Assembly: GCA_013339895.1 (NCBI GenBank)
Contig: JABACO010000010.1
Location: forward strand, 7,135,148-7,199,147
Direction: 5' to 3'
Origin: Ephydatia muelleri
Taxonomy: Eukaryota; Porifera; Demospongiae; Spongillida; Spongillidae
DNA: 64,000 nucleotides
The notes below the pieces were generated by a model. The model did no database searches. It saw only the letters and a program-made list of their open reading frames with translations, and was not told the origin of the DNA. Positions within the stretch are counted from its first letter, which is position 1; the number at the start of each line of letters is the position of its first letter. Shown piece by piece: positions 40,830-64,000 of the stretch. Both the position numbers and the translations under genes were made by a program.

Positions 40830-43800
40830 ATGGCGACTGTAGATTCGAGGCAGAAAGTTCTGATGGAGGGACATCTGCGCCACAGGCCACAGTCAGGCAT
40901 TGGAATATCCCGAGTAAGTCATTCGAGCGCTTGTGGGTCTAGCAGTGCGTTCTGCTATATATTTTTTGCGTGTTTAGTACTTTTACTGAGATTGAATTGC
41001 TCGTAACGGCACACACAGTACATGATTTAAGTTGGCTTGTCGCGGCAGTTGCGCTCGAGCGTGCACGCTATATGCACGTCGTTTGTCGTCAAGTTACGTG
41101 GTACACATGCATAATTTAAGTTTGTTTGCGGCAAAGTATACATCGGAGCACATCGTGCTTACTGGTGTGTTTGCGCATCCGATGTGTGCGCAGATGCAAT
41201 GTTAAGGGCAAACAATAGCATTCTGCTTTTGCTAGCCCCTGCATCCAGATAGTTGTGATGTCCTTGTTACAACCGCGCCCTTTCCCCACCCATCTCCTGT
41301 CTCACGCCAAATGTTGCCTTTTGAAAAATGCCTTTGGCATTGTCAGTATAGTGCAGCCGTTTAAAGCGACTGCGAAGTGGTTTGATATTACCGCCGTGTG
41401 TCTTTAGAAAGCCAAGCTGCAGTGGTGGAGAGGTTCTCAGAGTAAACCATTTGCACGAGTTCGTAACTGAATATGGCGTGTTTAGACTACTGAATGTGCA
41501 GGTAGACTGTACTCTAATGGTTCCAAAGACATGCCAACTACCTGTAAACACCATTTTTAAGCAGAGTGAAATGAATTACATTTATTCTCTGCCTCCATCA
41601 TGGCCGTAGTTCTCCCGTCATACCCCGCCATCGGGTCATTTAATGCACCACAGCTTTCAATGCAACCCATCGACAGCTAAACCTAAAAGTCTAAAATATG
41701 TCAATTCATCATTAGTGCTTGATGGACTGAATGGATTCCAGGGTATGCCTCCACCAATGGGTGGACAGATTCCAATTAGAGTCCTTGGTATCTCAATGAC
41801 AAGCATACTCGATTGTGCTTTGAGATTACAAGTTGTTTACCTTGAAATTATGTGGAGTCACAGTGGGTGGCTTTAACCAAAGGGAAATTCTTGGGGTAGA
41901 AACAAGGCTACTGTGTCTTCCTCCTTGTGAGCTGATCATACATTTTTCATCCATTGTATGGCTGCAATTTGTACACCCACCTTGTACTGCATTACTATTT
42001 TGACTTATCTCTGGTTTGCAGTGGAAAAGGAGACACATTATTTTCAGAACGTCTTCTGCAGGACGTTTGGAGTTCGTGATATACAAGGAATCCTCCCCAG
42101 GCTCTTCTCCTGTTGCCGAAGTCAAATCCATCCCGATTGAAGAATTTGGAGGACTTGAAACCAACCTCAAGCTAGATGCCCAGGAAAAGTATACCTTTGC
42201 CATCATCACCACAGAGGCCACAGATTGCTTTGCAACTGACAGTCCAGAGGAGTACACTGCATGGACAAGCACCATTAGAGAGTACCTGGGGAAAGGTAAT
42301 ATTATAACTGTGCAAACAAAATGGGTGTCCTATTACAAAACATGCACATGGCTTTGTCCTTGGTCACACCTAATTTCTTTATTGAGGAATGAGTAGATGT
42401 TTATCCTTGTTTGCAATGTTGCTCATCAACACTCATAAAATGCTTTGGAAAAAAAAAGTCTATTTAAGTACATAATCTTTCCCACCAGGGGAGTGTTTGA
42501 TGTGACTGGACAAATTTCCTGTTGCCCTAATTAGACTGGTACATGTAGATGTAGATATTCTGTAAAAAAGGGGGTGGAGGGGGGGGGGGGGGGGGGTGGC
42601 ACGCAGGGAATGTAGTATATTTTTGTGAAGAGGGGGTTTGATGTGACTGGATACATTTCTTGTTCCTTTAATTAGAGCTGGTCGTGAGCATAACGATCCC
42701 CAGCAGACAGCACATGCTCCGGAGTGGGAAGGCCCAGATGAGGATAAGGAACACAGGGTTCACCATCACCACCTGCGAAAACCCCCCTCGGTGTCAGGGG
42801 ACCTGGCAGATCATCCACATCAAGCAGTTTGGAGGAGACAACATGTTCAAGTTCCTGACAGGTGGGTCTGTGGGCACCTGGCATCCATGTGGTAGGTGGG
42901 TATATGAGCATGTAGTCTCCCATGAAGTTAATATGGTCATGTAGCCTCTTGTTTGACAGGTATGCTGCTGTGTGTATAAATTGTTGGCTAGACAGGTGTC
43001 TGACACCTTTTGAGCTTAGTGTTGTAATCTTCTGTCTTTTTTTGGAACAAATCGTAATTGTGAAAAGTGCAATTTTGCATTTGCAAAGGGCTGAATGTGC
43101 ACAATGTGACGTAATTCCACTCTTAAAATCTAGGCAGCAAGTGTCCAACTGGGAGCTTCTTGTACAAAATTCAGGCAGAGGACATTGGGCGAATTAAAAG
43201 CCTGTTCAACGATCTCTCCCGACACAAGCCTATATTTCCAGACGACAGGGTTGGACGACGAATGATGGAGTGCATTCGGCACATTCACAAAACCTCCAAT
43301 GCAGACACCAGCAGCAGTGGCGCTGAATCGATGCGCGATTCATCGCAGAACCCTGTGTACTCTAATGTGCCCACACTCCCAATAATGGGATCAACAAGAG
43401 AGCCGGCAGTTTATGATGGCTCGGTTCGCGACAGTTCAGTCCAGGAAGGATCCCACACACCAGAAAATATGTCCAGTAGTGGCGATTACCAGAATGTCTC
43501 TGCAAGCACTAAAGGTCGAAGGTCACCCTACGTTCAAGGCATCATTTCGACTGAACACGGATCTGCAGCTGTTGCCAATCTCTCTCCTCCCGCAGCACTG
43601 AAGAAACTAAGACCCAACCTTCTGTCTGGCATGCACGTGTGTACTGATTCGGACGAGCAGAGCCTCGAAGACTCACTCACCAGTCGAGTCACATTTTCTG
43701 CTCCAGAAGACGAATCCGACGGCTCAGGCAATGGCTTTTTCCATCCCCCTTCTGGTGACAGGCGACAGTTGTATCAGAATACAAGCATCCTGAGCAAGCA

Positions 43801-46528
43801 GGAGGATGAGGAGCTCTGCTCACCCCAAATGTAAGTCCCTTCAATGATAATGTGCACTTGTGTCAAGTACATGCAGTGTATGCTGGATCACCTCAAGGGT
43901 ACAAGCAATGTGATTAGTGATCCGTATGTGACATAAACCTGATTTGTTCTTATTTAATTAAGGTATTAATTATTCAATAGAATAATTAAGTATGTGACTA
44001 AATAAAAGAAGGGTTATTGCTACAAATTAGTCAAATATAGTGCACAGACTAGTTATCAGGTGTACACTGTTTAATTACACAATGGTTATACAACTTTGTA
44101 ATGTGTGTCTGCAGTGGAGAAGTGACCGGACCTGTGTCCTCCGGGGATCGAGCGCAGAGCCCACACCATCCTGTTGCTGTGGACCACTCTCATCGCAGTT
44201 ACGCTAACGTGCAGATGGCCAAGCTGTCGGTCAGAGGTAGTAAGGGGAGGAAAACTAGCATCGAAATACTGCCAGGATCGATTCAAATGTGGTGAGTCCT
44301 CCGTATATATGGCAGCACACACGTTGACTTTGTTCATACGTCCGTTACTGATGCCAACGTTTTGTGTACATTCACATCAGAGTATCCCTTACCTTTGAAA
44401 CAGAGATATGCTGGGCACACTTTGAGTACTGTGTGTTGAGTAATCTTTTACCATACCAATCATTCATTACAAAGGTGCCATGGATAATGGCACATGTACA
44501 CACACTGTTACTGTGGGAGTTGTATGACTAGATGCAACAGAGTGAGTTGTGGGTGGGGGAGCACTATCACCCTCGTACACCTAGGTGCTTTAATTTAGTT
44601 GTCACTACTTCCACAACTCTGGAATGGAGTGCTGTTTGTCCCTTAATCCTAGCTACCAGATGTTGATTTGCCCAAACTTCTGTGGTTTATTAGGCTGCTT
44701 TGAAGTCCCATCCATTCACAAATGCGTCAGTATTTGAGTTACAATAATGATGCCGGTCGCCAACAAAGCACATGCAGCCTTTCTGTACCATTTTTGGTCT
44801 AATGTGGTATGTTTGTTTATGTCTGTCATCATTGTCTCAATCATACCTTGGCAACAAGGAGAGGACCCTAGCCCACATATGTGAGCTTGTATTCCTAGAA
44901 AACATATGTAGGATGTGCCTATTTGCCGTTCTCAGGGCAACCTTTAATTAAAGTGCTCTTTTTTTGGGTGGGGGATTAGGAACCGAGATGCACTTTCCGC
45001 GCCCACTTCGCCGCAAAAGCACCTTCGACCTGCCAACGGAGAAGGTGCTGCAAAGCTGGCTGACGACGACCATCACCACCACGTCTTGGAACTATCTCAT
45101 TCCACAGAGGAGCTGGAAAGTGAACAAACGGACGGCTCTTGCGGCTCACCTGACCTCATCCTCCCAGGCTCGCTTGGCCACCACAAGGCATCGAGTAACC
45201 CAGGAGGCAGCTCTAGTGGGTCTACTTCACCGGAAGAGCAATTTGTGGCACAAGAAAAGCCGAAGGTGAAGAAATTGGCGTCCGAGGTATACAGTTCAGC
45301 AGACCACCTCGACAGGGAATTGGACATGGTGGATACAGACCAGTTCAATAGCGACTCTGAGATTGAGGTGAGGAAGAAAATTCCACCACGTTATGACTCG
45401 TTGGAGATCTTGTCTCCATTGGTTACAAACACCCAAGCTGATTTATCCCGCAAGTCTTCGCTGCAGCAAAGTGGAATATACGACTCTCTGGCGCCGTTGG
45501 AAGATTCCGGTCAATGTTCCTCCTCTCCCCTGTCATCCAATGGATTAGCCGCACCCCGAAGACATAGTGGTCACGTGTTCCCCACACGACCACAGCTAGA
45601 TCACCTCAACACTTACCACAGGAAGATGATGGTCACTGGACGTGTGCATACCTACGAGATAGTGTCATTAGCTGATGACACAGACGATGTACAACCACAA
45701 GCTCATTCCACTCATCCTGATTACACCCAAAGGACACAAAGGAATCCGCCACACTGCAGCGATGGTGCCAATACTAGTAGTGTCAGTGGTCTGGCACTAA
45801 ACAAACAACAACACAGCTCAGTACAGCCTCATCATACAACAGGAAAGTCCCTCAAACTAGCAGGTAGTGGGACAGAAAGCAGTAATGGAATGGGTAGACA
45901 ACAACCACCACCACCACGTTCGGAGTCCGACAGGCAGCTTGCCAATGGTGATGGGCACAACCAGCTTGGGAAGGTTAGTAGAGGCACACATGAAGAGGTG
46001 GTCCTCCCCAAGGGGCAAAGTATGCCGTTGGTTGAGACATCTCCTCCGTACCTTAGTGAGGGGTATGCAAATATAACTATATCAAACACCCATTGGGGTG
46101 GGATGTCGGAAAGTGCACCCACTCGGTTGCCTACTGAGGACTATCCCTTAGAAGAAGAGGAGGTAATGGGGACCTATATCCACGCAACGTCGAACGGAAG
46201 CGCAAGGCCTGACTTCAGTCTTCCCCTTCCGTCGACCAACATTGTTTTCAACACGCCCCCCATTCCTCCAAAACCAAAAATCCTAACACAACAGCCTCGC
46301 GATCGGAACTACGTACAGCTGGACCTGCAGAAGCCAAAGCAGAACAACATTTCTGTGATCACAGCCCTAACTGCAGCCCCAACCGTTCCTAATAGTCATC
46401 ACCATGGTGTCAGTTACACAGAAATCGACTTGCCTTCGACGGAACAGCTAGCTACTATGCGTAAAGAGCGGCAGGAAGAGAAAGGGCTAGCAGAGAGGCA
46501 GAGGACATTCAAGCTTAGGGCTGTTTAA
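40830..46528 (+). CDS. DOK-like PH-PTB docking protein
   Basis: Six exons join in phase to 988 aa: 40830-40913, 42022-42295, 42676-42861, 43134-43830, 44115-44291, 44980-46528 (TAA). A PH domain spans about 10-117 (GHLRHRPQSG, WKRRHIIFR, closing with EYTAWTSTIREYL). An IRS-type PTB domain spans about 120-215 (QMRIRNTGFTITTCENPP, IKQFGGDNMFKFLTG, CPTGSFLYKIQ), closest in pattern to DOK proteins. The ~770-residue tail is disordered, Ser/Pro-rich and carries many tyrosine motifs: VYSNV, DYQNV, LYQNT, SYANV, GYANI (YxN, the Grb2 SH2 type), plus YVQL, YTEI and TYEIV. This fits a membrane-recruited scaffold phosphorylated by a tyrosine kinase. No YxxM PI3K motif cluster is seen, arguing against a classical IRS. 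The start ATG gives direct continuity into the PH domain. Confidence 0.88.
42578..42596. repeat. Poly-G tract in the DOK-like gene intron 2
   Basis: A run of about 18 G following a GGGGGTGGAGG stretch; expected to be length-variable and error-prone in assembly. Confidence 0.9.
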
Positions 46529-46724
46529 TATCACAATTATGCTGTTGTGTGTTGCATTTATGTTCTGTGTGGTCTACACAATGTGCTGTCCATTTTTTAT
46601 CACAAATGTATCGTGTTTTCTTATGTACAGCTGTGCTGTCATGAAGAATTAAAATATGCTAAACAAAAAATGCATTAAACTTTTTGGTAAACCAGTAATT
46701 GTTAGTAGATTATGCACAATACAA

Positions 46725-46730
46725 AATAAA
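46725..46730 (+). terminator. Candidate poly(A) signal AATAAA for the DOK-like gene
   Basis: Lies 197 bp after the DOK stop (46528) and only 49 bp before the Sec24 stop codon on the other strand. ATTAAA is also present near 46648. The two convergent genes have almost no room for non-overlapping 3' ends. Confidence 0.45.
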
Positions 46731-46778
46731 TTATTTGCATTACAGAAGTGAAATAGAAATTGTCACCCACAATACACA

Positions 46779-61187
<14,409 letters not shown>

Positions 61188-61963
61188 CTGCAGCTGTAGA
61201 GAGATTACACATCCTGTATTCACGTATATAATATCATTACGTTCACTCTCATCCATCATCCATACATAGTATTAAAATGATAGGATTTGAGCATACAGGT
61301 GACCAGCATTAAGTACTGTATACCAGACCGCTGCAAATACCAAATGAGAGGGAAAAAAGTTACATGTACATAAGTTCGCAGCAATAAACTTTGTTTTTCG
61401 TTTTACTGACTTCTGTGTGTTTGTGTAAGTGGCTGGTATATACATTGATATTAATATTGCAGAATCTGTTGAAGTCATCATTTGGCAGTGCGGTCTCATA
61501 AATAACATTTGTAACAACGCCGAGCATAATGCAATCACTATGGTTACAGACACCTGCAGTGATGACACACTTTCACCGTTTCATGATTGCCATGGGTCAC
61601 TGAAGTACACCATTTGCTTAGCTTGGGTATCATGCCTACATTCTTCTGAGTTCTCATGTGCTACCTATTAGGCAACCCAATTATAAGTGGTATAAAACTT
61701 AAGTTATTTTTTTAACAGCTGATCATGTCATCAAATGCACACAGACTGCCAAATGCAACAAGTGAGCTTTGTTGTTTGAAGCTAGTCTATAATACTACCC
61801 TGTTTCGTAGCAAACATATAAAAAGAATGGCATTTAAAGGATTAAGTCACAACATCTTGGTGCACATGTAAATAAGAAATGATTAGGACATAGTGTAAAT
61901 CCGACCCCTGTATACACACACTAAGGACGCTGTGGGAAAAGGTGCTCATATGAATAGCAATCT

Positions 61964-61966
<3 letters not shown>

Positions 61967-62033
<67 letters not shown>

Positions 62034-62210
62034 CTACACACACTCACACACACACAGAACTACACACACAGAACTACACACACTCACAGAGACCATACAC
62101 ACACATTCACACACAGAACCATACACATACGTTCACACACAGAACCATACACACACATTCACATACAGAACTACACACACATTCACACACAGAACCATAC
62201 ACACACCATC
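61967..62210. repeat. CA microsatellite with degenerate CA-rich tandem flank
   Basis: (CA)n to about 62030, then repeats of CACACACAGAACTACA / CACACAGAACCATACA type to about 62210. It sits in the Sec24-SAR1 intergenic region. Confidence 0.92.
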
Positions 62211-62800
62211 TCTAAGTGTAACAATGCAACTGTCAGATATGAAAAGTGCTCTCTTACAGTTTTCTACATGTATATGCATCAGTGTTGGCTATATTACATA
62301 TGTGCCCATAGATGACGCATACGTGAAAGCTATTTGTGTACATAAGGCAGCTCGTTCAGAGACCATACGGTGAAGGATCGTACTCTATTGATTGCCCGCC
62401 AACATTATGGGTGCACCCTATTGTTTTTGTATACAAGCGGAGTGCTTTGTTCATGCCACAGAGGGCAATCGTGGCTGAACTCCTTGTCCTTCCTGAAATT
62501 AACCCCATAAGGAACCAACGTTCAAAGTTGATAGCGATAAAATGCATTATCCGCCATGGATATGCACTTTGTTTACTGGCAAGGGATTCTTGGAATTAAC
62601 CCCATTAAAGTGCTAACACTCAGGTTGACAGCACTAATGTACGACACGAATGAGTTATCTAAATGCAAAACATACCTTTGTTACTTTTCAAGTGCCCTTT
62701 TTTGTTGTCATGTGCTTTCGGATCACGTGCGCTTAAATTCTAAACGGCGCACGTGCCGAATCAGACGGTGTCACGCGCTTTTGTGGCAACGCTCTTGAAG

Positions 62801-62808
62801 TGACGTCA
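62801..62808. promoter_or_regulatory. CRE/ATF palindrome TGACGTCA
   Basis: Perfect consensus binding site for CREB/ATF-type bZIP factors, 98 bp upstream of the SAR1 start codon and followed by CGCCAC. ER-Golgi transport genes are known targets of CREB3-family and ATF6/XBP1 bZIP factors in other animals. Use here is inferred. Confidence 0.5.
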
Positions 62809-62905
62809 CGCCACACAAAGAGTAGTTCAAAGCCTTGGTCACAAAAATCTTACGTTTGTTGATACCACAATCACTTTTTTGTTTGAATCTCCGAGGTGAA
62901 GAGAA

Positions 62906-64000
62906 ATGTTTATGTGGGATTGGCTCACTGGTGTTCTCGGCTACCTCGGTAAGCTATCCACAGTATTCACAGGCTGGTAGATGTGGTAAACTTTCCCTTG
63001 TAAATGTATGTTTAGAGGAAGTCGGCTAGCAAATGGAACCAAGTGTTCTATGTGCGCTACCGTAACAAATCATTCGGTGAACTGCATCAATTTCAGTTCA
63101 CGGGTTCAGTACTAATCTAAATGGTGTGTGTTTCAGCATATGGCCAATATATAGCCCGCTAGTTCCCCGTTACTGAATATCAGCGTGGTGGTTTAGTTTG
63201 CACGCGTATTGGCATTATCAAAACCAAAACCATTAGAAACGGGTGCACGAGAAAGTCGATGAAATTGTAGTCCTTTGACGTAACGTTTCTTTAACTGCTT
63301 TTGCTTTTTCAATTCAGGGCTATGGAAGAAGTCCGGGAAATTGGTGTTCCTGGGACTAGACAACGCGGGCAAAACCACGCTGATGCACATGCTCAAGGAT
63401 GACAGAATGGCACAGCACCCGCCCACGCTTCATCCCAGTAAGTATTATCGGACGCTACGCTCTTTTCAGCTTCTAGCGTCAGCGAACTCCCCCCACCCAC
63501 CCCACCCACCCCACTTCCAGCATTCAGAACGTTTAATATCTGGTATTTCAATTTTTTTCAGCAAAGGAGGAGATGACCATCGGAGGGGTCACCTTTACCA
63601 CCTTTGACCTTGGAGGACACTTAACAGGTACTGACGGTGCATAGCGCGCTTGCATCTTCTTGTATGGATGAACCACACACCACACTAAAGCCATAAATTA
63701 GCCACACCTATCAATCCATATCCGGTGCATCAAATATGTCAGTTTTCAATTGGTGTGCGCATGATGCCTTTCCTTCTCTGTCATGACCAGGGGGCGTTTA
63801 CCTGTAACAACTATAATCAGCAGTTGTGAGCTCTTGGATTGGAATTATTTTAAAGCTCAGTTTGGGGTACATTATCAAACTGTGATACAGTGGAGCCTCC
63901 CTATTCAGTCATCCATACGTAGACACCTGGATTATGGTACTTTGTATATTAGATAGCTGTAAACACTGAAACATGTCGTTGATAATAATTAGTACCCCGG
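62906..64000 (+). CDS. SAR1: SAR1 small GTPase, 5' part (runs off the window)
   Basis: Three coding exons are visible: 62906-62948, 63318-63437, 63562-63627; the rest lies beyond 64000. The first 14 residues ([14 protein letters not shown]) form the hydrophobic, Trp-rich amphipathic N-terminus that inserts into the ER membrane; it is a few residues shorter than in human SAR1. [18 protein letters not shown] gives the P-loop (27-34), PPTLHPT carries the switch I Thr, and FTTFDLGGH (66-74) gives switch II with the SAR1-type His in place of the Arf/Ras Gln. SAR1-GTP recruits Sec23/Sec24 to start COPII budding. Residues 75-76 are Leu-Thr where vertebrate and yeast SAR1 have Glu/Ile-Gln. Exons keep phase. 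Confidence 0.94.
63888..63912. mobile_element. Possible left terminus of a pogo/Tigger-like element in SAR1 intron 3
   Basis: TA followed by CAGTGGAGCCTCCCTATTCA closely resembles Tigger/pogo-type terminal repeats and the ends of the element at 25106-25707. The opposite end is not within the window. Confidence 0.4.

Larger units (their letters stand above)
61188..62905. promoter_or_regulatory. Presumptive bidirectional promoter region, Sec24 / SAR1
   Basis: The 1.7 kb between the divergent start codons. The half nearer SAR1 (62.68-62.85 kb) is CpG-richer than its surroundings and contains two CACGTG E-boxes (near 62725 and 62751) and a CRE palindrome. The half nearer Sec24 contains a (CA)n tract with CA-rich flank (61967-62210). 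Untranslated exons of either gene may lie here. Promoter activity is inferred from position and motif content. Confidence 0.55.

Noticed and set aside
41382-41609. Additional exon of the DOK-like gene in intron 1
   Set aside because: Inclusion of the KAKLQWW frame hits a stop and interrupts the PH domain, while exon 1 joins exon 2 directly in phase with good domain continuity.

Overview
This is a eukaryotic, animal nuclear window. The coding content is metazoan (MELK, a DOK-type PH-PTB docking protein, ARMH1, Sec24, SAR1). Genes are split into many small exons by GT-AG introns that are often only 45-65 bp. The DNA is AT-rich, full of long CA/GT microsatellites, fold-back MITE-like palindromes, and remnants of a reverse transcriptase and an integrase-core transposase of types common in sponges and cnidarians. 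A non-bilaterian animal, most likely a demosponge, is my best guess (moderate confidence). I assembled every gene model by hand from splice sites, reading-frame phase and family knowledge. All the protein genes keep phase across all exons.

Layout. (1) 1-3087: repeat-rich flank with a reverse-transcriptase C-terminal remnant. (2) 3088-6258 (+): 12-exon ARMH1-like armadillo protein, 381 aa. (3) 9864-18324 (+): MELK kinase copy A, 20 exons, 555 aa. (4) 20472-29379 (-): MELK kinase copy B, 20 exons, 591 aa, tail-to-tail with copy A. (5) 29.4-40.8 kb: mobile-element island with two reverse-transcriptase remnants, a ~3.3 kb structure of two ~955 bp inverted arms carrying an integrase-core transposase gene and an inverted half copy of it, microsatellites and fold-back elements. 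(6) 40830-46528 (+): DOK-like PH-PTB docking protein with a long tail of YxN motifs, 988 aa. (7) 46779-61187 (-): Sec24 A/B-type COPII cargo adaptor, 23 coding exons, 1198 aa, with a proline-rich N-terminus built by two coding minisatellites. (8) 62906-end (+): SAR1 GTPase, first three coding exons, running off the window.

How the genes relate. Sec24 and SAR1 are head-to-head across about 1.7 kb. SAR1-GTP recruits Sec23/Sec24 to ER exit sites, so two interacting parts of one coat sit on one presumptive bidirectional promoter, with a consensus CRE/ATF palindrome 98 bp upstream of the SAR1 ATG. The MELK pair is an inverted duplication in which both copies look catalytically intact. Their 5' ends, introns included, are about 98% identical over about 390 bp while the rest has diverged strongly, which is the signature of gene conversion. 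DOK and Sec24 converge with only 250 bp between stop codons.

Most striking non-gene signals: three long GT microsatellites that begin exactly at 5' splice sites; a 764 bp near-perfect palindrome inside a MELK intron; a 602 bp pogo/Tigger-like element with TA target duplication and a small ORF; and the inverted-arm transposon.
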